Shown piece after piece: positions 17,528 through 25,462 of a stretch of 64,000 nucleotides of DNA. Below the pieces are notes generated by a model. The model was not told the origin of the DNA. It worked only from the letters and a program-made list of their open reading frames with translations, and did not search any database. This DNA is from Mycolicibacterium frederiksbergense (lineage in GTDB: Bacteria > Actinomycetota > Actinomycetes > Mycobacteriales > Mycobacteriaceae). Positions within the stretch are counted from its first letter, which is position 1. Every line of letters starts with the position of its first letter. Made by a program: the position numbers and the translations under genes. The DNA lies in assembly GCF_012223425.1 (NCBI RefSeq), contig NZ_CP038799.1, positions 2,914,001-2,978,000 on the forward strand, in the 5' to 3' direction.

Positions 17528-18115
17528 TCAGCGGCTTGGTCCCATCATTCCGTGACCCATGCCGGGACCCATCATTCCGTGACCCCTGCCAGGTGCCATC
17601 ATCCCGCCGTCCATCATTCCGCTCATCATCGCCGGCATTCCTTCGACGACGAATCCGGTGACTTCGCGGGCGTGTTCGCGAATGGCGTTGGTCACTTCGG
17701 GGTCGGCGGAGGTCTCGACGACGACCACACCGCTGGGTGTGAGCGTGATCTGACGTTGATAATCGGCGGCGCGGCGGAACAGGGTGGGCAGGCTTGAACT
17801 CATGCAGGTGACTTCACTGCCTTGATCGAGGTGGGTATACATCGATGAGACGTGGGCTTGCAGTTCGGCGACGAGGTCGGCGGAGTCAGATTCGGTGGTG
17901 GTGCGCACCCCTCCGGGAATCTCTTCGACCCTGCGTCGAAGCTCGGTATGCCGCATGAACATGTTCATGTAGGCGCGCATATCCATTCCGGTCGCGCCAC
18001 CCATCCCGGGTTGGGCACGGCTGACCGGTATGTCGATAATGTTGCGCAAGACGTACCCCAGGCCGAAGAGGGCCCCACCGGTGGCGAGCATTCTCAACGC
18101 CGCTCGCCTGCTCAT
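17528..18115 (-). CDS. Exported/membrane-anchored Met-rich metal-binding protein
   Basis: 195 residues. The N-terminus SRRAALRMLATGGALFGLGYVLRN has a twin-arginine-like start and one hydrophobic segment, so it is exported or anchored. A middle region (about 60-150) is helical without a known motif. The C-terminus is a run of MM, GMM and GHGMM groups with histidines, typical of copper-binding tails. I start at 18115 because GGAG lies 9 bp upstream. It is the last gene of the element's putative copper set. I do not recognise a named family; a role in periplasmic copper handling is inferred from composition and neighbours. Confidence 0.75.
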   Translation of the reverse strand: MSRRAALRMLATGGALFGLGYVLRNIIDIPVSRAQPGMGGATGMDMRAYMNMFMRHTELRRRVEEIPGGVRTTTESDSADLVAELQAHVSSMYTHLDQGSEVTCMSSSLPTLFRRAADYQRQITLTPSGVVVVETSADPEVTNAIREHAREVTGFVVEGMPAMMSGMMDGGMMAPGRGHGMMGPGMGHGMMGPSR

Positions 18116-18293
18116 TCCGTTCATCTCCGATGATCCCTTCTCGTGCTCGACATGTGCCGTGGGAATTTGTTGTCGGCGAACGCGTGGTGCGAGTTGCTCC
18201 CGTTCTGGGCGTTGGCGGCATCGTGCCCGACGGTGGGCGACTCGCGAGACAGTCTGAACTGCGCCTGCTGCAGCGTGAATGGGTTTACGCGCG

Positions 18294-18650
18294 CTACGGA
18301 CGCGGTGTGGTCGGCGTGGTTGCCGGCGGCTGTGACTGGCCGGGACTCCAGGGGCCTGATGGTCCCATGTTCCCCGGTGACCACGAGCCCTGCGGGCCCA
18401 TCATGCCCGGGCCCATCATGCCGGGTCCCATCATGCCGGGTCCCATCATGCCGGGCGTTCCTTGACAGTGCCCCCGATTACCGCCGAAACCGTCGGTGGC
18501 TCTGCCGATGAAGAACCCGGAAAAGAACACCACCGCAACGATGAACACCGCGGCGGCGGCGATGCCACTCCACGCCAAGGCGTGGTTCACCCCTCTACGC
18601 TCTCCGGCCACGGCGATTCGTTCGCTCGTTGATTCAGGTGTATCGGTCAT
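18294..18650 (-). CDS. Membrane protein with tandem PGMMG copper-binding-like repeats
   Basis: About 118 residues. One transmembrane helix (SGIAAAAVFIVAVVFFSGFFIG, about residues 25-46) is followed by an extracytoplasmic segment with four PGMMG repeats encoded by a 15-bp tandem repeat, then a Pro/Ser-rich end. Methionine pairs in regular spacing are typical Cu(I) ligands. I start at 18650 because GGAG precedes it. It lies between the SHOCT protein and the other Met-rich protein on the same strand. Function is inferred; no enzymatic domain is visible. Confidence 0.75.
   Translation of the reverse strand: MTDTPESTSERIAVAGERRGVNHALAWSGIAAAAVFIVAVVFFSGFFIGRATDGFGGNRGHCQGTPGMMGPGMMGPGMMGPGMMGPQGSWSPGNMGPSGPWSPGQSQPPATTPTTPRP
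18394..18453. repeat. Four tandem 15-bp coding repeats (PGMMG units)
   Basis: The unit GGGCCCATCATGCCG occurs four times in direct succession with few changes. It lies inside the Met-rich membrane protein gene and encodes its PGMMG repeats, so copy-number change would alter the number of Met pairs without a frameshift. Confidence 0.9.
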
Positions 18651-18740
18651 GCTTCCAATCTCCTTCGTCGCATCCAATTTTGAGGTCCTCGGTGGACTGG
18701 CACCGCGCTATCGGCCGACGGTGAGCCCGGGACACTTGAG

Positions 18741-19022
18741 TCATCGCGATTCCTGGTGTTCGCGCAGCAGCGTCAGTCGCCGCCGAAACTCATCCTCGTC
18801 GATGTCGCCGCGCGCAAACCGTTGGGCCAGAACACCTTCGGGCCGTGGCGAGGCCACTGAATCCGCACGGTTGCGCTGGGTATCGCTACCGGCGAGATAC
18901 CGGACGGCCAGCACGACCGCGGTGATCAGGACGGCCGACAAGAGCACCATCACCGCGCCCATGAGGATCCAGCCGCCCCATCCCCAACCGCCCCACATGC
19001 AGCCGTCTGTGCCGTACATCAT
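18741..19022 (-). CDS. SHOCT-domain small membrane protein
   Basis: 93 residues. One hydrophobic segment (GWILMGAVMVLLSAVLITAVVLAVRYL, split by glycines) follows a short Trp/Gly/Met-rich N-terminus. The C-terminal SHOCT-type motif reads LAQRFARGDIDEDEFRRRLTLL. Such proteins are common next to copper genes in mycobacteria. AAAGGGG lies 9 bp before the start. It is the first gene behind the CsoR-like box at 19225, so probably the first gene of a metal-induced transcript that includes the two Met-rich proteins. Biochemical role unknown. Confidence 0.85.
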   Translation of the reverse strand: MMYGTDGCMWGGWGWGGWILMGAVMVLLSAVLITAVVLAVRYLAGSDTQRNRADSVASPRPEGVLAQRFARGDIDEDEFRRRLTLLREHQESR

Positions 19023-19421
19023 GGCTGCAAACCCCTTTCACTTGACTGGCCGGGAAATGTCTCACCAGAGAACACGATGTAATGAAGGGGTTCCCGACGG
19101 TAGGGCAGATGTGCCTCAACATGCCCACAACCGCGCGCGGAAACCAGCGAAGTGCCTGTCTCCATGAAGCGGTAGTGCCCGACGATCATCTTCCCCTGCT
19201 TCCCGGTTCGGTACCCATTCTGCGATACCCCCATAGGTATATCAAGCCCGGTTCCGGGGCTGGCCCCACGAAGGCTTGTCCGTCCATGGGTCACGGCGAT
19301 CTCGCGGCCCGCGGGTATGCGCTTGATGAGCCGTCGGGTGTCGGGTGGCGCCGCAGCCACAGCCGGATCGCTTCCCGGCGACAGGCGCAGGTACCCGGAG
19401 ATCATCGGACAACTCCCGGGA
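19023..19421. other. Gene-poor stretch with the element's metal-responsive promoter region
   Basis: The stretch of 399 bp lies between the metal ATPase stop and the SHOCT gene. Both strands have open frames here, but none has a plausible start site or recognisable product. It contains the CsoR-like palindrome at 19225-19240 and a weak CCCGG/CCGGG hairpin just after the ATPase gene. I read it as the terminator of the ATPase transcript plus the promoter and leader of the SHOCT operon. Confidence 0.5.
19225..19240. promoter_or_regulatory. CsoR/RicR-like copper box
   Basis: ATACCCCCATAGGTAT has ATACC and GGTAT arms separated by 6 bp, with a C-run in the first half. This is the style of site bound by the copper repressors CsoR and RicR. 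It lies about 200 bp upstream of the SHOCT gene. No csoR gene is present in the element, so a host CsoR or RicR would act. Inference from pattern and neighbouring Met-rich genes. Confidence 0.5.
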
Positions 19422-21383
19422 TCATGAGGACGCCGCCGCTGCTGCGTGGGCTGTCGCGGCTCGGTCGGTCGGCGCAAGGGACAGGGGCTTGGCGCGGCCG
19501 GCGCGCACCCCGTTGGCGATGACGACGACCTCGGCAAGCTCGTGTACCAGCACGACGGCGGCCAGACCGAGCACACCGAGCAGCGCCAGCGGTATCAACA
19601 CGGTGATCAACGCAAGTGAAAGGCCGACGTTCTGCAGCATGATCCGCCGGGCGCGACGGGCGTGGCTGAATGCCTGCGGCAGGTGGCGGAGGTCTTCGCC
19701 CATCAACGCCACATCGGCGGTCTCGATGGCTACGTCGGTGCCCATCGCCCCCATCGCGATACCGAGGTCGGCGGTGGCCAGTGCGGGGGCATCGTTGATC
19801 CCGTCGCCGACCATGGCTGTGTTGCGCTGAACACGCAGTTCTTCGATGAGGCGCGCCTTGTCCTCGGGGCGTAGCTCGGCGTGTACGTCGTCGATACCGA
19901 CGTCTTTGGCGAGCGCGGCGGCGGTGGTGTGATTGTCGCCGGTGAGCATCGCGATGTGATAGCCGTCGCGGCGCAGCTGGGCGACGACCTCGGCCGCCTC
20001 GGGACGCAGTTCGTCGCGCACGGCGATCGCGCCGACTGTTTGGCCGTCGTCTTCGACGAGCACGGCGGTGGCGCCGGCCCGCTGCATCCGTACCACGTCG
20101 TCAGCCAACGCGCCCGCATCGAGCCACCCGGGGCGGCCCAGGCGGATCGTGTTGCCGTCGCGGCGGCCGGTGAGCCCAGCGCCGGTCACCGCCTGCACGT
20201 CAGTAGCTGGGGTGACCTCGTCGACGGCGGCCAGGATCGCCGCGGCCAGCGGGTGTTCACTGCGCGCTTCCAGCGCTGCGGCCAGATCGAGCACCTGCTC
20301 GCGAGTGGCGCCGTGGGTGGTGGCCACCTCGATGACAGCGGGCCGGTTGGCGGTCAGGGTGCCGGTCTTGTCGAGGGCGACGCCGCGCACCGCACCGAGG
20401 GCCTCCAGCGCGGCCCCACCCTTGACCAGCGCACCGAGCTTGCTGGCCGCACCGATCGCGGCGACCACGGTCACGGGCACCGAGATCGCCAACGCGCACG
20501 GCGAGGCCGCGACCAGTACCACCAGGGCACGTTCGATCCACACCGCAGGGTCGCCGAGCAGGCTGCCGATCACTGCAATCAGGGCCGCGGCGATCATCAC
20601 CCCGGGCACCAGCGGCTTGGCGATGCGGTCGGCCAATCGCTGGGAGGCGCCCTTGCGAGACTGTTCGACCTCCACGATCTTCACGATGCGGGCCAGCGAG
20701 TTGTCCTCGGAGGTGGTGGTGACCTCGACCTGCAGCACGCCGGTGCCGTTGATCGAGCCAGCGAACACCTCGTGGCCCGGTTCGGCTTCTACGGGCACCG
20801 ACTCACCAGTGATGGCCGAGACATCCAGCGCGGTGCGACCGTCGCGGATGATGCCGTCGGTGGCGATCCGCTCGCCGGGCTTGACCAGCATTCGGTCGCC
20901 GACATGCAATTCACTTGAGGACACGACCAGCTCGGTGTCGTCGCGCAGAACAGTAGCCTGATCAGGCACCAGCGACAGCAGGGCGCGCAGTCCGCGACGG
21001 GTGCGGGCCAGCGAATACTCTTCCAAACCCTCGCTGATCGAGAACAGGAACGCCAGCATCGCGGCTTCGCCGACTTCGCCGAGGAGCACCGCGCCCACAG
21101 CGGCGATGGTCATCAACGTGCCCACCCCGATTCTGCCTCTGGCCAGACGCTTGAGCGTGGACGGCACAAAGGTATAGGCGCCGACAACCAAGGCGACCGC
21201 TTCCAACGTGAGCACGACCGTCGGCGGCGCACCTGCCCCGCCGGCGATCAACCCGGCCAGCAGGAACACGCCCGCGACGGCCGCGAACTGCAGTTCCCGA
21301 ACCTGCCACAGGGATTCGGCCTGCTCCTCGGACTGCCCGCTGACGTCGGCCTCGTCGCCGCCGCAACCGCAGGTGTCACTCAT
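19422..21383 (-). CDS. P1B-type heavy-metal efflux ATPase (CtpG-like, SPC motif)
   Basis: Pumps metal ions out using ATP; 653 residues. It shows actuator segment DVSAITGESVPVE, the ion-channel motif SPCALAIS (SPC instead of CPC), phosphorylation site DKTGTLT, SEHPLAAAI (P1B His-Pro motif), MLTGDN and VGDGINDAPALATADLG. The N-terminus is short, with MSDTCGCGGDEAD instead of a full metal-binding domain. These features match mycobacterial CtpG, a cadmium-type exporter found beside CmtR. I start at 21383: ATG overlaps the ArsR stop (ATGA), and the long frame upstream is a shadow of arsR. Metal is probably Cd/Pb/Zn. Confidence 0.9.
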   Translation of the reverse strand: MSDTCGCGGDEADVSGQSEEQAESLWQVRELQFAAVAGVFLLAGLIAGGAGAPPTVVLTLEAVALVVGAYTFVPSTLKRLARGRIGVGTLMTIAAVGAVLLGEVGEAAMLAFLFSISEGLEEYSLARTRRGLRALLSLVPDQATVLRDDTELVVSSSELHVGDRMLVKPGERIATDGIIRDGRTALDVSAITGESVPVEAEPGHEVFAGSINGTGVLQVEVTTTSEDNSLARIVKIVEVEQSRKGASQRLADRIAKPLVPGVMIAAALIAVIGSLLGDPAVWIERALVVLVAASPCALAISVPVTVVAAIGAASKLGALVKGGAALEALGAVRGVALDKTGTLTANRPAVIEVATTHGATREQVLDLAAALEARSEHPLAAAILAAVDEVTPATDVQAVTGAGLTGRRDGNTIRLGRPGWLDAGALADDVVRMQRAGATAVLVEDDGQTVGAIAVRDELRPEAAEVVAQLRRDGYHIAMLTGDNHTTAAALAKDVGIDDVHAELRPEDKARLIEELRVQRNTAMVGDGINDAPALATADLGIAMGAMGTDVAIETADVALMGEDLRHLPQAFSHARRARRIMLQNVGLSLALITVLIPLALLGVLGLAAVVLVHELAEVVVIANGVRAGRAKPLSLAPTDRAATAHAAAAASS

Positions 21384-21763
21384 TTCTTGGTCACCGTCGC
21401 TTTCTTCGTCGCATCGCCTCCGTAGACAGGGCACAGCACCACCTGGTTGCCGGTCGCGGCCAGCAGCGATTCCGCCGACGCGAGCAGATCCATCAGCTCT
21501 GGGCGAGTCAGGGAGTAGAACATCTGCCGGCCTTCCGGGCGCCCGGTGGCCAGGCCGCACTCGCGTAGGCAGGCCAGATGCGCCGACACAGTCGACTGCG
21601 CCGTGCCCAACACCCTGGTCAGATCCACCACCCGGGCCTCCCCTTCGGTGAGGCGCTGCAGGATCGCCAACCGGGTGGGATCCGATAGGCCGCGAAACAG
21701 CGCTGCCGCCGGCGCCAGATCCGCGGCCGATGGGGAAGTAGCCCCTCCTGTTGTCATCGCCAT
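21380..21763 (-). CDS. ArsR/SmtB family metal-sensing repressor (CmtR-like)
   Basis: 127 residues. Winged helix-turn-helix: LFRGLSDPTRLAILQRL, VVDLTRVLGTAQSTVSAHLACLRECGLATGRPEGRQMFYSL. The two cysteines in ACLREC sit in the recognition-helix region and a third Cys appears in VVLCPVYGG. That pattern matches the three-cysteine Cd/Pb site of M. tuberculosis CmtR. The stop overlaps the ATPase start, so the repressor and pump are one unit. An in-frame ATG two codons later is an alternative start. Neither start has a good ribosome site, so the mRNA may be near-leaderless. Confidence 0.88.
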   Translation of the reverse strand: MAMTTGGATSPSAADLAPAAALFRGLSDPTRLAILQRLTEGEARVVDLTRVLGTAQSTVSAHLACLRECGLATGRPEGRQMFYSLTRPELMDLLASAESLLAATGNQVVLCPVYGGDATKKATVTKK

Positions 21764-21874
21764 TCAACGATGATAACCGCAAGCGCCTATCAATCGCCAG
21801 GGGTCGCTGGGCTCACTCGTCCGATGTCAAAAACAAAGTCGCTGCAGAGTCCATGCCGACGGCGCGACGGCGTC

Positions 21875-22948
21875 TTAGGCCCTTGAGCCGAGGCCGGGGA
21901 TGATGTCGTCGAGCCGGAAGACAACTGGCTGTTCGAGTTGGGCGTAGGTGCACGAGCGTGGGTCGCGGTCGGGCCGCCAGCGGTTGAATTGGGCGGTGTG
22001 GCGGAACCGTTGCCCTTCCATGTGGTCGTAGCGGACCTCGACCACCCGCTCGGGTCGCAGCGGCACGAACGAGAGATCCTTGCCGGCGTTCCAGCGGGAG
22101 CTTTCGTTCTTGCGGGGGGTGCGTTCACCGGCTTCGTGGGCGGCCCAGTTCCACGGATGGTCATCGAATGCGGTTATCAGTGGCTGCATTTCGGTGAACA
22201 GCTGTCGCCGCTTGGTCATGGGGAACGCGCCGATCACGCCGACCGAGGCAAGGGTGCCGTCGTCGGTGTAGAGCCCGAGCAGCAGGGAGCCGATCGCGTC
22301 CTGGCTGGACTTGTGCACCCGGTAACCGGCGACGACGCAGTCGGCGGTCCGCTGGTGCTTGATCTTGAACATGACCCGCTTGTCGGGTTGATAGGTGACC
22401 GTCAAGGGCTTGGCCACGACGCCATCGAGACCCGCCCCCTCGAACTCCTCGAACCACCGATGCGCCATCGTGAGATCCGTCGTCGCAGGAGTGACGTGAA
22501 CCGAGGGCCCGGAGTCGGCCAACGCCGTGACGAGTGCGGCGCGCCGCTCGGTGAACGGTTTTCCGGTGTAGTCATCGTCGCCCAAGGCGAGTAGATCGAA
22601 CGCTACGAAGGACGCAGGGGTCTGCTTGGCGAGCATCCGCACTCGCGAATCGGCGGGGTGGATGCGTTGTTGGAGCGCCTCGAAATCCAGCTCGTGGTTG
22701 GTGGCGATGATGATCTCGCCGTCGATCACGCAACGCTCGGGCAGCTCGGCGGTGACGGCGTCGACCAGTTCGGGGAAGTACCGTGTCAGGGGCCGCTCGT
22801 TGCGGCTACCCAGTTCGACTTCGTCGCCGTCGCGGAAGCAGATCGATCGGAAGCCGTCCCACTTCGGTTCATAGGAGGCACCAGAGGGGATTGTCGGCAC
22901 CGACTTGGCCAGCATTGGCGAGACCGGCGGCATGACGGGAAGCTTCAT
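21875..22948 (-). CDS. ATP-dependent DNA ligase, LigC family, carried by the mobile element
   Basis: A complete 357-residue ligase with motif I KWDG (Lys29), CVIDGEII, EGAGLDGVVAKPL, FKIKHQRTADCVVAGYR and the C-terminal VRYDHMEGQRFRHTAQFNRWRPDR. No key residue is missing, so it should be active. It is much closer to the intact LigC at 13-14 kb than to the ligC1 gene that the element interrupts. It starts 4 bp after the stop of the large recombinase, so it should be transcribed and probably translated with the recombinases. In Tn554-like elements this position holds a small accessory gene. It may seal recombination intermediates or substitute for the lost host ligase; both are inferences. Confidence 0.92.
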   Translation of the reverse strand: MKLPVMPPVSPMLAKSVPTIPSGASYEPKWDGFRSICFRDGDEVELGSRNERPLTRYFPELVDAVTAELPERCVIDGEIIIATNHELDFEALQQRIHPADSRVRMLAKQTPASFVAFDLLALGDDDYTGKPFTERRAALVTALADSGPSVHVTPATTDLTMAHRWFEEFEGAGLDGVVAKPLTVTYQPDKRVMFKIKHQRTADCVVAGYRVHKSSQDAIGSLLLGLYTDDGTLASVGVIGAFPMTKRRQLFTEMQPLITAFDDHPWNWAAHEAGERTPRKNESSRWNAGKDLSFVPLRPERVVEVRYDHMEGQRFRHTAQFNRWRPDRDPRSCTYAQLEQPVVFRLDDIIPGLGSRA

Positions 22949-22952
22949 CGTC

Positions 22953-25406
22953 TCATTGTGGTCTCTGCTCGGCGACCGGGTTGCCGCCGTGTGAAAGTCG
23001 TTGCTGGGCCTCGGATTGGCGGACGCGCAGATGCTTGATGCTTTCTTCGAGGGCGGCGACCTCGCCGAGCCATGCTCGGTCCTTTGCTTCGACGAGGCGC
23101 TGCTCGGCGTTCTCGGTCATCTCGTTGATGCGGCCCAACTGGGCGGGGTCGACGCGCAGGAACCGGCATCGGGTACACGCGTGTTCGTGGACGCAGGGTG
23201 TGCCGTAGGGGCGGTGGCACTCGCCGAGGGCAACGCGGCGCAGTAGGAAGTGCTCTTCGAAATCGGCCCATTCGTCGTCGTCGGCGACTGTCGCCTCCTC
23301 GAATGGGCGCAGTTGGCGGCGACGTTCGATGAACGCCTGATGGGCGGTGACGATCTGCTCGGGGAACACGGCGGTGTAGCCGCGGGTGGTGTCGAGGTTG
23401 AGATGTCCGAGTAGCGCTGCGGCGATGTGCAGCGGCAGACCGTTGTTGACGGCATCGGTGGCGAACAGTCGGCGGAAGTCGTGCGGGGTGAAGTGCACCG
23501 GTCGACCGGCATCGGTGAGCCCGGCGATCGTGGCGAGGTGGACCAGAATCTGGCGCACGTAGTGCCGTCCCAGCACTTCGTGACGGGTACCCAGAGGGCG
23601 TGCGAACAGGTGCGGGAACGGTTCGCTGTGGACCTTGTCGTTGGTGTCGTAGGCGATCGACAGCGGCACGTGATCCTTGCCGGCCTTGGCGCGGCGCAAA
23701 ACCTCCAACAGCACTCCGACCAGTTCCGGAGTCATCGGGATCAGCCGCTCGCAATCGGTCTTGGACGGCACGATGTGGAGCAAGGGCACCAGCGTGGCGG
23801 TGGTGGAGGCGGTGTAGTGCCGCAGCGATAATTGGGTCAGTTCAAGAAGTTCCTCGATGCGAATGCCGGTGTGACGCAGTGTCTCCACGAGCGCCCAACC
23901 CCAGAAGCCCTCCTCTTCGAGCGCGGTTACGTCGATGCGCTCGGCACTGCCTCGGATCCATCCCGGCCGCTGCTGTCCGGGTGCCAGGTGCGCCCAAATC
24001 CGGGCGCGGGCGTCGCCGTCGCGCCGTAGCGGTGGACAGTGCCGCAGAAACGTGGAGCCGGCAACGACGAACTCCTGGTCGTGCGTGCAAGCCAGGGCGC
24101 GCTGCAGAAGCGTTGCGGTGCGGTCCTTATGCGCTGTAGCCGCAGCCAGGAGTGCCGGCAGCAGTGGGGTGAGCATGCGGGTGCGATCCTGCATGGAGGC
24201 CTTCTGGCGGCGTTTCTGCTTGGCCGCCGCGCGACTGAGCGCCCGCGGTACTGGGCACGGCGCGACCCAGACACCCCAGCGGACGGGGTCGTCGTGCGAC
24301 CACTCGGCCAGGTCGCGGTACATGCCGCGGATGGCGAACAGGATTGAATGCACTTCGCGTCGCGGGCGGCCGTCGAGGGTCATCGCCAACCGTTCCCGCC
24401 ATGCCGTCACCACCTCGGCCGAGATCGCCAGGTCCTTTTGGTCCGGGTTGATCTGCAGGATCTCCCACCAGAACAATCGGGCCAGGCGGTAGGCAAGTCC
24501 CTCCAGCGAGCTGTAGTCCATGTTGGGCTGTAGCTCCTCGAGGTAGCCCACGAGGAGGTCGCGCACTCCTGAGGCGGGGATGCCGTATCGATCGACTAGC
24601 GTCGCGGCGCTGTGTTGGCGTGTGTTGCCTCGCGCCGACCACGTCGCCCGCAGCGTAGGCGCCTCCTCGGCCAAGGGGCCCAGGGCGACCAGCAGCTCCC
24701 AGATGAGGTGTTCGCGGCGCTGTCGTCCCGAGGTGCGCACCACGTCGGCGTAGAACAGCAGATCGTCGCCGCACAGTTGTCCGATGTTCTTCCCGGTGCG
24801 GATCATCACCCGCGCCAATGCCTTTTCGGCGTCGTCCTGGTATTTGGGCACCGCGTCCCGGTAGGCGGGCAGCGTACGCAACCGTTCCAAGTCCGGCCCG
24901 CCGTTGCTGTCGAGGAACCTGCCGAGGGTCACCCGCTGCTTGGAATCCAGCAGCCAACTGTAGGACGGCCGAAGTGCGCGTACCCGCAGTAATGCATTGA
25001 CGGCCTTGAGCGTGGGTGACCAGTGATCGTAGTGCGGCAATGCATCATGCACGAACCAGGTGCGCGGAGCGGCGTCGTAACCGCTGGCCAGCCACCGCTC
25101 CTCCCACGTTTGCCCCGGATACTGGGCCAGGGTGCCCAGCACGGCCCGCGTACCCCGAATCATCGGCTGAAGTTGCTGGGGTGGCAGCGTCCGGTGGTGC
25201 TCGGCCACGACATCGCACAACTCTGTGATGGTCAGCGACTGCATTTCAGCACCGCGGGCGTCCTCTGGCAGCGGTGGGGGCGCGTGGTTGGCGTCGTAGC
25301 CCCACAGGGGCCGAGCCAGGCCGGCGGGGCCGAACCGGCTGTCTGCCGGGATCGCTTGTAGATGCGGTGAATCAGGCCGTGACAGCAGCTGGACCTGTGG
25401 GCTCAT
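22953..25406 (-). CDS. Large tyrosine recombinase (TnpB-like) with C-terminal Cys/His motif
   Basis: About 817 residues. The catalytic domain is in the C-terminal half: first Arg in HTGIRIEELLELTQL, the HxxR box in FTPHDFRRLFATDA, the second His in ALLGHLNLDTTRGY and the nucleophile Tyr of GYTAVFPEQ. A cysteine/histidine cluster follows (CHRPYGTPCVHEHACTRC), then a charged helix (AEQRLVEAKDRAWLGEVAALEESIKHL). The N-terminal 500 residues look like DNA-binding and arm regions. I start at the ATG at 25406. A TTG at 25466 overlapping the upstream stop (TTGA) is a good alternative, and the frame beyond that is a shadow. Works with the 399-residue recombinase. Confidence 0.88.
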   Translation of the reverse strand: MSPQVQLLSRPDSPHLQAIPADSRFGPAGLARPLWGYDANHAPPPLPEDARGAEMQSLTITELCDVVAEHHRTLPPQQLQPMIRGTRAVLGTLAQYPGQTWEERWLASGYDAAPRTWFVHDALPHYDHWSPTLKAVNALLRVRALRPSYSWLLDSKQRVTLGRFLDSNGGPDLERLRTLPAYRDAVPKYQDDAEKALARVMIRTGKNIGQLCGDDLLFYADVVRTSGRQRREHLIWELLVALGPLAEEAPTLRATWSARGNTRQHSAATLVDRYGIPASGVRDLLVGYLEELQPNMDYSSLEGLAYRLARLFWWEILQINPDQKDLAISAEVVTAWRERLAMTLDGRPRREVHSILFAIRGMYRDLAEWSHDDPVRWGVWVAPCPVPRALSRAAAKQKRRQKASMQDRTRMLTPLLPALLAAATAHKDRTATLLQRALACTHDQEFVVAGSTFLRHCPPLRRDGDARARIWAHLAPGQQRPGWIRGSAERIDVTALEEEGFWGWALVETLRHTGIRIEELLELTQLSLRHYTASTTATLVPLLHIVPSKTDCERLIPMTPELVGVLLEVLRRAKAGKDHVPLSIAYDTNDKVHSEPFPHLFARPLGTRHEVLGRHYVRQILVHLATIAGLTDAGRPVHFTPHDFRRLFATDAVNNGLPLHIAAALLGHLNLDTTRGYTAVFPEQIVTAHQAFIERRRQLRPFEEATVADDDEWADFEEHFLLRRVALGECHRPYGTPCVHEHACTRCRFLRVDPAQLGRINEMTENAEQRLVEAKDRAWLGEVAALEESIKHLRVRQSEAQQRLSHGGNPVAEQRPQ

Positions 25407-25462
25407 CGCCCGCCGCGTCGCGGCGGCTTGCCGGCGTTGCGGTGACCGGGTGTCCTCAGCGC

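Noticed and set aside
18394..18453. Tandem repeats as a CRISPR array
   Set aside because: Units of 15 bp are directly adjacent with no spacers and are coding.
18121..18465. Overlapping frames between the two Met-rich genes
   Set aside because: They overlap the repeat-encoding gene or lack a ribosome site, and no motif is visible.
19019..19576. Open frames on both strands between the metal ATPase and the SHOCT gene
   Set aside because: No start signals, no family resemblance, and they overlap the CsoR-like box; better read as promoter and leader DNA.
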